Part shown: piece after piece, positions 11,980-23,500 of the stretch | How the letters are laid out: each line of letters starts with the position of its first letter | How positions within the stretch are numbered: the stretch's first letter is position 1 | From: Alitta virens | Taxonomy: Eukaryota; Annelida; Polychaeta; Phyllodocida; Nereididae | Assembly (NCBI GenBank): GCA_932294295.1 | Contig: OW028573.1 | Coordinates: forward strand, 14,590,155 to 14,654,154 | DNA length: 64,000 nucleotides | Reading direction: 5' to 3' | Program-made: the position numbers and the translations under genes | Notes under the pieces: generated by a model | The model's input: only the letters and a program-made list of their open reading frames with translations | What the model was told of the DNA's origin: nothing | Database searches by the model: none

Positions 11980-12805
11980 TATTATCGCTTTTTGACCACA
12001 TATTATCGCTTTTTGACCGATGGGCCAGAACGAGACTATGTCATCACGTTAAAACAATGTCGTCGGTTCAACAATTGTGATGTCCATAATTTCGTAACGA
12101 ATACACACCCAGCATCAAACTTGGAGAAAATTGTTTGTATGACAATAACAATTCTAGAAATAGTGTTTCTGTTGAAGAGGAACCCACCAGCTTTAGCAAT
12201 TGCATGGTTCAAAAATAATTTGATGAAAACGTTAGCGTTAGCTTTCAAAAATCTAAACATTTGCGATAACGTTTTACCACACCAGGGGGCAGTTGTAAGC
12301 GATCGCAGCGCCCCTGGCAGCTGAGAAACACATTACAATTATCTGACTTCTTTTGCCTCTTTAATTGTTATCTATTGTCCGATTTTGAAAATTTTAAAAC
12401 CTACATGAAGTCTAATTAAAAGATGAGAGATTGTAACATTTAAAGCTGCACTGTCTGTCAAATTTGCAATTTGCTAAGACTCATTAAATAGTTGAAAATA
12501 ACTAATGGGCCAACATTTCTGTTGGATGCAAAATTCCCCACCAGAAATATTCAGGGCATACCAAATTTGTGTTAACTAATGATTTTATCAGACATTATTA
12601 CTAAAAATAAATCTTACATAACACACTGGGTATGATTGCAAGAAAAACTAATACTTAAATTATTTATTGTTGTGCAAAAGCAGGCATGTAAAGTTGTCAT
12701 GAGACAAGAAGGCAGCATTGGTATATATATAATTACTTGAATGTGCTAAATCTGGAGACACAGTATATATATAGCTTCGCTCACTCCTGGCATTGACAGC
12801 TAAAT
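11980..12805. repeat. Direct duplication, copy B
   Basis: Second copy of the block at 11152-11973, with many substitutions and small insertions and deletions, for example loss of a segment after AAATAAATCTTACA. Open frames in the two copies are not conserved between them, which argues against coding function. Confidence 0.85.
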
Positions 12806-15351
12806 ATTATAGATGGATGTCACTATAGGCCATATAATATATGTAAGAAAAGAATAATATGGATGTCAAAATGAAGTTCATAATGTGAAAGAACTATAAT
12901 TTAGACATATATTTAGACCCAAAAAGCACAACTACACTACTTTAGACATATTCTGGCAAAATTTCAGGCATCTAGGTGCAATAGTGTGAGAGGTCTGCTC
13001 TAGAAACGAAATAAAAAAAAAATTCCTACGTTTTCCAGATTTTGTAAAACATAGCCGTGACATGTCAATGTGACGTATTACTGTATGAAATTTTGTTCGG
13101 GTAAGTGCATTAGTGTTCGAGCTCTGGTTAAAAAGTCATATGGTCAAGTACTACTTGAATATCTTGTTTTTTTTTTAACACAAAATGTACAATATAAAAA
13201 TAAATAACATTCACATATGATTTGGTCATATTCCCTTCTCATGACCAAATTTTCCTGTGTGCAGCAGACTATTATCGCGTCACATATGACTTGTGACGAG
13301 ATCATGGGTATCTAGCACTGCTAGATAATCCATGATAAAATCAGAGACTTTCCATGATGCAAACCCCGTGTGCAGCAGTTTATGCCGTGATCACAGGGAG
13401 CTGGCCTGCTAATAGCCAATCAGATGCGAGGGGTTTTGACTTGACCTAGAATACAGCAACCCTAGTTTGTAAAAGCTCCATAATGGCTAGTGAGGGGTTG
13501 TGACTGTCATGGGGTCCATCTCCGTGTGCAGCACATTATGCTGACATCACAAGAAGGGGTTGTGATGCCATCACATGTGATGCCATCATATGTGATTCCT
13601 GTGTGCAATGGGCTTTAATCCAATATTGCACATTCACGATTAGCGCGTGCGCGTCCATGCACATCCACGAGCGTGGATCATCATGGTAGGGGGGAGGGGG
13701 GGGGGGCACAAAATGCAAAACCATGGTGTAACCATGGATACAAGAGTATTGTCTCCATGGTGTAACAAACAACATATGCACCAGAATCAAGAATCAGGCA
13801 TTGAAATGTTTTTTTTTGCAGCATTTCCTGCTCCTGGATGATATGTTCATGGTATGGCTATGTGTGATGCATGGTTAAATCATGGAGACAAGAGTCTCCA
13901 TGGTTAAATTATTCATGTTAAGAGCTTTTAAATGAGTACCAAAATGTGGGATATATTTGTACTATTGTATGATTAAATCGATCCACATTATTCGGTTTAT
14001 TGGATAAAAGTTCATGTATCAGCAGTGTTGGAAACATGATTATGAGGTACAGAGACTGCTGAAGGTCATTGCTTTTATTTTTAGATTAATAACTGAATCA
14101 GGCTTCACATGTAGCCCTTGGGCTCATATTCCAATGGCCAAAATCTATATCTTCTTATCTGGTTTATAGTTTCTTCTCTCTTTTCTATAAAGCTATATTG
14201 CAATCAGTATAAAGAATTTCATTTGGGCCAACGAAAGTATGTTTGTCAGTAATTTTGACTTGTAGTGGCTTTCCAACGTTGTGCAGGGCTGCATAAATTG
14301 ATACTAAACATAAAGTGATACTAAAAATGACATGACATGAATATTATGCAGTATACTACTATACAGTAGAGTTTGTATTGATACTGATTTTATTTGCCTC
14401 AAAAAGGGCAGTTGAAATATTTTGCCTTCTGTTCACCCCATTCACAATGGCTGCCAAACCACTAGTGTTTCACTTTTTTAGATAAGTGTTGGGTAGAAGT
14501 GCCCAATTAACTTCATGGATGCAATTTACTGTGATCAAAAGCCATATGTGATAGACAGAGTCCCAATTGACATAAAAGAAAAGCCATCAGGTAGCCATTG
14601 TATCAAAAAAAAATTTCATTTTCATCATAAAATACTTGATAAATATATAGAAGATGAATAAATAAGCAGTAGGTATGACCAAGAAACTTTTCCAAAAACT
14701 TCAAATATACCAGGTATCATCTATATAATTCATTGAGATGATGAATTGTGATATACTTAGATACCAAACCTTACCTGTCCAGTCTTAGTTATGTGGTTTT
14801 GAAACAAAACATATATTATATTAACCATAATAGCTTTTCAAATGATTAGGTACTGCAACCGTACCATTTAAAAATGCTATCTTTGATAATTGAATTACTT
14901 CCTTCATGAACTTAACCCTCTTCAAATAATGCGAGTTTAATTCACCCAAATTGTTCATCTACATTCAAAGGAAACTGAATATTTAAATAGTTTCGCGGGT
15001 ATAGTGCAAAGAAAAACTCAAAATGTAAACGTTTAATGCAGAGTCAGAATCATCTTCAGCCTGTGACTAGATTAGGTTCTGACATTTAGTCATACGTAAT
15101 CAAAATCTTGTAATATTTATGCTGTGAAATAATTCCACCTTAGACGTAATTCAAAAAGTATAAGTGTATGGGGCAGTGTATCTATTAAATAATTCTGCTT
15201 CTGCAAAACTGGCCGGCCAATATTATCCGTAAAGGAACAAACAGGCCAGGCTCTCCTACATTTTAATAGCCATTTCATATTGATCTTGGCGTATGAATCT
15301 ACTATATCTGCTGAGAATTGCTAGCCGATGCGTTCATAACTCACCATTATG
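12806..15351. other. Repeat-rich intergenic region
   Basis: No gene recognised. Features seen: a dispersed motif shared with 25500-25600 and 43672-43700 (TTTAGACATATT, GTGCAGTAGTGT, TTCTGCTC); near-palindromic CATGGAGACAAGAG blocks at 13722-13768 and 13878-13912; a G run at 13687-13706; and several direct TTTGGTCAT / ATGACCAAA inverted pairs around 13210-13250. Confidence 0.45.
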
Positions 15352-15580
15352 GGTGGTCTATTGGTAAGACGCTCGCCTACTCCTCTGAGACATTAAATTG
15401 GCGGTCCCTTGTACTCAGTGTCTATGCTGAGGCAAGTAAACATCAGGCAAGTAAAACATCCCACCCATGAGGTACATGTGTAACATGAGTGGACTCCTCC
15501 TCTCTCTCACCTCATCAATCAACCCTCGATAGTGGCAAGAACTTGCCTTAGAGAGCTGCATTTCCCATATCTATCTATCT
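15352..15580 (+). repeat. SINE-like repeat, copy 1
   Basis: The head GGGTGGTCTATTGGTAAGAC resembles a tRNA-derived promoter region. The body contains TCTATGCTGAGGCAAGTAAA, ACATCCCACCCATGAGGTAC, TCATCAATCAACCCT and AAGAACTTGCCTTAGAGAGC, and ends in a (TATC)n tail. Matching bodies occur at 53870-54212 and 57890-58040, which supports a SINE family. Confidence 0.6.
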
Positions 15581-17011
15581 ATTTATCTATATTACAATCA
15601 ATTTAATGTTAAGTGTAAAGCCAAGAGTTTGCTGTAAATCTGACAGATGCATTATAACTTTTGCTGACTGTAGCCTAATAGGAGAGCAGTGTCTACAACT
15701 TTCGTGTTGGTATTCATATTAAGCTTAATACTTTCATATCACTTCCCACTGCCAAAATATTGCAAACCGCATAATCGCTAAAATTCTGTAATATTAGTTA
15801 TAAGAAAATTCCAGTAGCAGGCTGGAGCAGCCTCTGAACAAATCCTTGTTTGTGTGACATTCATACATATGAGCATAATTTAAAGCAGTTACATTAAGGT
15901 TTTGGGCAAAAGGGTACTTTAGTGGATGTGGTCAGTAAGTCATATCCATGTCTGCAATAAATATTTACCCATGAAAGGTACAGTACGTGTAGCCCAAAAA
16001 CCTTTTTTTATTTTTTTAAAGAGCGTTTATCTTGCAAGATGTGCAATGTTTAGAAGTTTATATAAGTTTGAACTCCAATATTAATAGGATAACACAAAAA
16101 TGGTCAACATCTTATCATCAACAAAGATAACCAGCGTCAGTCAAAGAAGTTTATTTACCTATAAGAACATCGTGTATTAGGATATAAGACTGCAAAATGA
16201 ATTATCTTCTTTCATACGTTACATATATATCGTGTCTTGTGCTTAGTGACTTATCGACATGATAAGACAAGGCATGACATTGAGTGACGCTCTTACAATT
16301 ATCAATATTTGGTGTTTTGATAGTCATATATTACCATGCTTATCGTGATAAATTCGATCAAATATAAGATGCGTAAAAAAAAAAATTATGCAGATCAGCA
16401 ATATTGCTCATTAAAAAATGGCGCAAATGTTATGACCTTTCCATTTCTTTTCTATTCTTTTTCCGCCAATTTGGCACGTGTGTGTTGTCAAACATTCTGT
16501 GGCAAGTTCACCTGTTCCTTTGAGCCGTTTCCTTTTGTGCTGAGCCATTTCTGCATTCGCATCCGTTTGCTGTGCATGACTTAAAATCAATTATTGCATT
16601 AGTTGATCGCATCATTTTATGGTGAAGTAGCTCCACCGTGATAGTTGTTAAATATTAAATCATTGAAATAAAGTGATGAACCGCTCGAATGAATCATTAA
16701 TTTCATCGTATCACATTTAAAAACCAAATTAATGATAGTTTTAATTTCATTTTATGCTCCTTCGCTTTCTTATCGACCGAGTAATCGACCTCAATGAAAC
16801 ACGTGCATCAAATTGGCTGAAACTTTTTTTACTCATAAAAAACGAAGTTATTAACTTTCTTTATTCAGTAGATGACTGGCAAGTTTTTTCTTCTTCTTGA
16901 AATCTCGTGAATTTATTTGTGGTACTTGGTGGGAAATCGAACCTACAACCTTAATTATTGTCTGCACGATAACAATCATTCTTTTTATATAACTTGATAT
17001 CATTTATCTAA
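15581..17011. other. Gene-free AT-rich stretch
   Basis: No coding exon or RNA gene recognised on either strand. Confidence 0.5.
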
Positions 17012-17179
17012 ATGGCCAAATGTTCCATGTGCGTTTTCCATGCGTTTGGATAAACGCATGGAAAACGCATGGTTTTTGCCTAATTACAATTAGTTACATT
17101 AATTACAATTAGCTAAAAACCATGCGTTTTCGATGCGTTTATCCTTCTCATGGAAAACGCACGTGGCACATTTGGCCAT
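17012..17179. repeat. Foldback element with roughly 80-bp imperfect arms
   Basis: The left arm, from ATGGCCAAATGTTCC through CGTTTGGATAAACGCATGG, is matched in reverse complement by the right arm ending at TTTGGCCAT. Only a short AT-rich spacer separates the arms (AATTAGTTACATTAATT). The arms differ at several positions. Each arm also contains its own small palindrome (CCATGCGTTTGGATAAACGCATGG). It looks like a foldback MITE. Confidence 0.8.
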
Positions 17180-17721
17180 GTAGGAAGTAATGCTTAAAAT
17201 ACTCGTTACACGTGTCTGGTTCAGTATTATTTGATGAGCCAAACCCATTGTCTTTGTTCGAAGATGTCCATATCAGACATGTAGGCCTTATGTATACAAG
17301 TCAGCTTTATGTAATTTTTAGGTACAGGTCACGCCGCACATCTTTCAGTATTTGATCACATCATTGCCTTTAAATTTTGTTTAAATAACATTTATGTGAA
17401 CATTGCATGTGCAAAATGTATCTTAACATTGCTGCAGGGAACTTGCAATATATGTTCAAATGTTCAGTGTCTCAATACTACTGGGTCTGACCCTGAAGCT
17501 AAGTCAGCTTATTTGACCAGCTGCCAGAGGCAGACGTAATGATGAGATTATAAGGCTTGGAGTCCTCGCTATGGTATACACATTTATCCCATGAGTGGGG
17601 TCGTTGGTATACACATGGGGTCGTTTAATTGCCTCAGTAGACCTATGAATGAGGTGGTGTTTTGTGTTGCATGTCCCCCTTAATGGCGTTCTGTCCTGTC
17701 GAGAGATGGAGCTACGACCAC

Positions 17722-17822
17722 ACCGGTCTTGCTATTGTTTAATGACGTCATCCAATTATAACGTCATCAAATGCACTGATTGACCTTTTGTTGATGACGT
17801 CATTGAACAATTGCGAGACCTG
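17722..17822. repeat. Foldback element carrying cAMP-response-element motifs
   Basis: Inverted arms of about 31 bases (ACCGGTCTTGCTATTG on the left; ACAGGTCTCGCAATTG read on the other strand) each include AATGACGTCATC. A third half-type site, AACGTCATC, lies between them. The arms match at roughly 26 of 31 positions. Confidence 0.75.
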
Positions 17823-18834
17823 TGTGTAATTAAAATTCCGAGTTATTATGCAACATCGGCTGACTTTCTGCATCCACTATATTTATGCTTGATTTTGTTC
17901 GTACATTTTGTTCTGTAATCACCCTCATCCCTACAGCGGCATAAATTATGTCTTTGGGATGGGTTATCCACTCAAAACAATATCTACTCAAAACATCTGA
18001 TGTACAGCATGTAATTGTTTTCAACCGTGTTGACCATTTACAGCAATATTTACGCCTATCTAAACTTAGTCATGTAAAACAAAATGTAGAGGCCCAGCTC
18101 ACTCTTCTTTACGAGTGCGGTGTTTCATAAATTTTTTTTGGCAATATAATATTTTTGATGATCAAAATATTAAGTGCAGCTGGCACTCAGGCCCACAAAT
18201 TCATTGCTTCATCAATTTTTGACGGCAATATTTTGCATGATAAACGTATTAAGTGCAGTTGGCACTCAGTCATATTTGCCTTAGAGGCTTTACTACATGT
18301 TCTATATTGACAACGACTTCAATTTTGCAATTTAAAAATGCTTAGACCTCAAAATTGTGAATAAAGACAGTTATTTTGTATAAGACTTTAGTGGAAACGA
18401 TTTACAATACAATAGTTAATCCTCCTTGTTGGGGTTTTGATTAAGCACACTTGACCTGGGAAACTTTGCTGATGACAAACTAACTGATGGACAATACAAT
18501 TACTTATTAGTAGCTTATCAGGCTGGTAGCTTTTACAGAATTAATTTGGAATTATTACAAAAAAAGTGAAGGTTTTTGGCGTTGTGTTATATGTTACCGC
18601 TGATGAAGTATTTTCTGATTATTTTTTTATTGCTTTTCTTGTTTCGAAATAGATAATTGCTTTGTTCTGAAAATTAAACGATGAGTGATCCATGAATATG
18701 TGTAACTTACAGTTTAACATACATAAAAACTTTATTTAATTCTCAGCTTTTATCGACCGACGCCGGGACGATGTGGCTTATTAAACTCTTAATAGCTTGA
18801 GGTTTTCATATCGCAGTTTTAAAAGATATTGACA
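17823..18834. other. Gene-free stretch with a short duplicated motif
   Basis: No gene supported. A unit containing ATTAAGTGCAGCTGGCACTCAG occurs twice (near 18168 and 18248), preceded each time by a GGCAATAT block, forming two diverged copies about 80 bp apart. Confidence 0.45.
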
Positions 18835-19614
18835 TTAGGGGAAGGCGGGGCAAAATGGGGCATTAACAATTCCCTTCTGTTTTTTATTGGCACTGCCTTC
18901 GGGTGTAAATAGTATAAATTAACTAATAGCATCACAAAGACCTCCATGACAGTCATTTTGGATGATGCTGTCACTTTGTGTTACCATGTCATGAAAAATA
19001 GATCTTTCCCATTTTTCTTAAAATATTTACCTTTTTATGGAAATTGTTATTAATAGGTTAATGGACGTGACTCATTATTGTACGACATACACTCTGTAGA
19101 GCAAATACTGTAGTTGATTTTCAGCGATATATTTTGAGTGAAATGGACATAATTTGTTATTGTTGATTAACTTCATTAATTAAGTCCATATGGGGCAAAA
19201 TGGGACAGAATTGATGGGGCAAAATGGGGTCGTCCAGATACCATTGGCTAGTGTCCCCATTTTGCCCCACTTTCCTTTTTTAAACCATGAATCACTGAGC
19301 TTGTTTTTGTTATTGAAACTGCATCATGGTGAAATTAATTAAATAACAAAAAAAGAAATTACAATGAGACGTAACCAATGTTTTACCACTACATAATATG
19401 TATAGCCTTTATTGACTATAGTATACATTTGGGACTATATTCTTGGCAGCCCAATCCAGAAGTATTGGCCACTTAACTTTTTGGCTCATGGCATGAGCAG
19501 AATTCTTAAATAAATATCCTACACCCACCTAAACAATTTGTTTTAAGATTAAATCCCTCCAAGCTATATTGCTTCAAAGTTAACGGGCTCATTTTGCCCT
19601 GCCCTCCCTTACTA
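18835..19614. mobile_element. Non-autonomous element with GGGGCAAAATGGGG ends
   Basis: The motif GGGGCAAAATGGG occurs forward at 18847, 19192 and 19216 and in reverse at 19255-19268 and about 19587-19600. The left end GAAGGCGGGGCAAAATGGGG pairs best with the inverted GGAAAGTGGGGCAAAATGGG at 19255-19279. There is no transposase frame. The nested arrangement suggests two related non-autonomous DNA elements side by side. Confidence 0.6.
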
Positions 19615-19912
19615 TGTCATGCACTACGTCATTACAAAAAAGTTCAAATGCAAATTGCCATGTGTGCTAATTGGCAATAAAAAAAAAAAAAATCGTATAT
19701 GCATATTTGTAGAATGCTGGGAATGCATTAATTTCCAAAAACGGTTGATTGATCGCAACAATGCATAACTGGTGCCGTTGTCAACCATGCAACAGTGGAG
19801 CATTCCTTAAAATTGAAAAATGCAACAGTAAGTAGCCCTGTAGCTTCTGTTGCGCTTCTAGCTTTCGTAAAATATGGTCTTATTGTTTTGTTTTTTTACC
19901 AGAGTTGGCATG

Positions 19913-20022
19913 TAACGTATGATTTGTTAGTTATTTTTTTGCAATATATATATAAAACATTTACAATATATAACGTATGATTTGTTAGTTATTTTTTTGC
20001 AATATATATATAAAACATTTAC
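19913..20022. repeat. 58-bp perfect tandem duplication
   Basis: The unit beginning TAACGTATGATTTGTTAG starts at 19913 and again at 19971, with the second copy ending at ATTTACA. It borders the AT dinucleotide run and is probably a replication-slippage product. Confidence 0.9.
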
Positions 20023-20027
20023 AGTTT

Positions 20028-20028
<1 letters not shown>

Positions 20029-20119
<91 letters not shown>

Positions 20120-20332
20120 AAACCTCCATCAGATACAGCAAGTAAAAGCTACATAATAACCCCACTGGAACATTTTGAGACAATTGAGACTACTACTGTA
20201 ACAGTTTAGGACCAGGGATATCTCCTCCACCACCTTCTCTACCACCACCACCACCACCACCACCACCACCACCACCTCTCCTCCTCCTCCTCCTCCTCCT
20301 CCTCCTCCTCCTCCTCCTCCTCCTCCTCCTCA
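20029..20332. repeat. Microsatellite cluster (AT)n, (CCA)n, (CTC)n
   Basis: An (AT) run of about 85 bases at 20029-20117, then (CCA)n at about 20236-20275 and (CTC)n at about 20276-20332. The block ends some 230 bp upstream of the lectin/sushi gene start. Confidence 0.95.
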
Positions 20333-20566
20333 GTTACTCGTGATTCACTCGCGTCAGCTGCACACTAGATGTCTCTGCTGTTCGCTGGCCAATTCTCCAA
20401 TTTCTAGGAGCTCTTCATCCTTTTTTGCTAGCATCCACAATACGTGCAAATAATCATAGGGAACGTTTGGATGAAAATCCCACTGTGACACCTCAGAGGG
20501 AAACAATGGATAAAATACATAACAGGTGTTAACTTAAACTTCCACACACAGTTTAAAGTATGCATC

Positions 20567-23500
20567 ATGGGAGTGAAAGCATTATTGTTCATCTCGATTT
20601 GCCAGTGGCTCTTGCAACCAATACAAGGTAACAGTACAACTCTTCGTATTTTTTTAAATTGTTTATTAAATTGTTTTATTATAGGCTACCACATTATGAA
20701 TACTTCGTTGTACCTCAAATTGAAGATCTTTTTGAAGCAAGACAATTTTATAGTCTTATACAAGTGTTCCACAAACTTAAAAGGGCGATGTATTTCTATA
20801 GTTTTACTGAACCTCATATCTATGCAGTGTTATGCATAGATCAAAATGGATAGACTTTTTATCTCGAAGCCTTATCAATTCTGTGCTGGTAAGGTAAAAC
20901 TTTCAGAATGCTGTAAATGTTTATCAAATATCACTGTAACTCAAATAGGCATTTGCAATATTTACTGCTGAAACAAATGGATGGTCATTTTGTAGCATTT
21001 GCTTTACAAATGCCGTCCTCGTTAACAAAATAATCTCTCTCACACTGCACAGCCACCAGTCCCTGTACAGGTGAACAATACGTTCCGGAGCTTCGAACTT
21101 CATACTGCTATGTGGCAACCAAAGTCTCTTACAGTGATACTCTCTGCACAGGAATAGATTATGGTCACATCGCCATCTTGGACAACTTGAATGAATACAA
21201 TGTTCTCAGTTTCCTCACTATATGGTGAGTTTTCATGCTGATTGATTTGTTTTCCATGGAATCCGTTCATTCCAAACACAGTTCTGTTCGCACCGAAACA
21301 CAAGCATTGCGTGCTGATATCCTAGCATTTCTTTTTTTTTTGTTTTTTCCTCTAATAATAGTCATGTCAATCTTGAGCCTTGTTTCATCTTCAGAAATTT
21401 AAATCTACTGGGAGACCCGTGTCGAATTAGATTTTTTTTTTTAACAAACAAAAAGCAATAATACACATACTTTCAAATTGCTAAGACCAAAGATATTGGG
21501 CCCAGGTAATTGTGGTATTAACATAGAAATAATGGATTTTCCTTTTGGTCGTGGAGCAATGTGGCCCAGGGTGATAAAGCTTTCAGAATTGAAACTTTTT
21601 TTATATTTTAAAACAATATATGGTGGTATATTAAACAAAGTACGGTTTTATCCTTTAAATTATGCTTGAAATATGTAGTTCCATTTTGCCTTTTTTCATT
21701 CAGGGATGCAAATCCAAAATATTGGATTTCTCTGAATGGTAATAATCATCAATCACCCAATATCTTTAACTGGCCGCGCAATTGTGGGGAAATTGCAGCA
21801 GATGTGAAGAGTCAGGCTGTTTCATCCACACTGGAAACTGGCAATAATCCTGGCAAGGATAAATGGTATGGTTTCCTCGAGGGATCAACTCACAAATGGA
21901 AAAATGCAGCAGGGAAGAATGAAATGGCTGGTTATCTTTGTGAGAAACCAGATTCAAATGTTCCTGTATGTGGAAGTAAGTTCAAACCTTTTTAATGGAT
22001 TTGAAGTGTAGAGATGCAATCATTCTCGATGAAATGATTCGGACCAATTACCAATAACTTAACTAATGGAGATTCTAATACCTATACAACTTAACTTTCA
22101 GGCCCTACCAATAATCCGAACGAGATCATTGACTTCACTATACTAATACAGGAAACAACAACCTCTTCCCCAACAACAACAGCATCTCCCACTACAACAA
22201 CTGTCACAACAACGTCTGCTCCAATATCAGCTGAAGGTATTTCCACAACATCTTCTGCAACTACAACAGAATCTACTATTAAAACCATGACAACAAACCC
22301 AACAGTTGCATCTTCTGCGACAATAAATCCTGCAACAATGACAACATATCCAAATTCTCGTCCTGGAACTCTGACTTCTGCAATGAATTCCGTGACATCA
22401 ATTACAATCACAGCCGCACCTGTGACAACATCAGATCCAGACGAAATACATACCACAGCATCAATATCTCCACCTATTACATCACCAAATATGCTGTCAA
22501 CAGGTGAAAAATTCATTAAATATGTTATTTCTGGTTTAGAATAACAAAGCTGCAAATGATATTCAGAAACAGAACTTGTTATTTCAGATTCCATTGCCAC
22601 AGCTCAAACAGACACAGGTTCAGTTCAGTTACCTGAAGATGCTATTCTGATCAAAGACAGTTCACAAACAGTAATTAGAGGTATGCCCAAACGTATGACG
22701 GTGTTACTGAAAATGGAATGACCTTTGATTAAGGAAATAAGAAAAATGTTATTTTACGTCTATTAATATTAGATTATCAAATTCGTAAAATATACAATTT
22801 TTTATTAAGGATCCGCCTGCCCTTTTGCACCCAAAGTGAGCCACTCCACTGCTTATTACGAGGACACCTTGGAGGGCATTGTCGTGACGGTCAGTTGTCA
22901 CACTGGACATGTTTTCCCTGATGGACTCATCACTCAGAAGTTTCAGTGCGTGGGTCTTGGTCGATGGAGCCCTCCTGTGCAAGACTGCCTGGGTATGCTT
23001 TCTTTCTATCACTAGACTTCATTGTAGACTTATTTGATTGATTAATTTACTGACAAATATTATTTTAAAAAATTATAAAGAATGGTAAGTTTGGTTCAAT
23101 TGATTGCCTAGGTTTGCTACATACAATTGTATATACTTGAACACAAATTGCAACGTATTAAGAGTACATAAGCTTCGTAAGGAAAAAACATGTGTCAAAT
23201 ATAATTTTAAAATTAAAAGGATAGTTTTGGTTCAAATGGTTGACTTATTGACACAGTACACATCCCGGACTCAAGCTTTATCCGATTCAACATTTGGTCA
23301 AGCAAATTTCATTCTACTACCTGAGAGCTTGCTTATAAGCTTTGTATATCATCAGTTCAGTAATAATGTAGTATATTGAAATTACTTCATTTTGTATCAT
23401 TTGTAACCAGCAACTCCTTTTTTTCTTCCTTTTTTGAGACAGTAGTGATGGATCACAAAAAACTAAAATAATGACTCTTTTGTCATTTATATCAATTTCA

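Noticed and set aside
22091..22600. 169-codon minus-strand frame rich in Val
   Set aside because: Antisense of the ACA-rich mucin exon 22102-22503; no independent exon signals.
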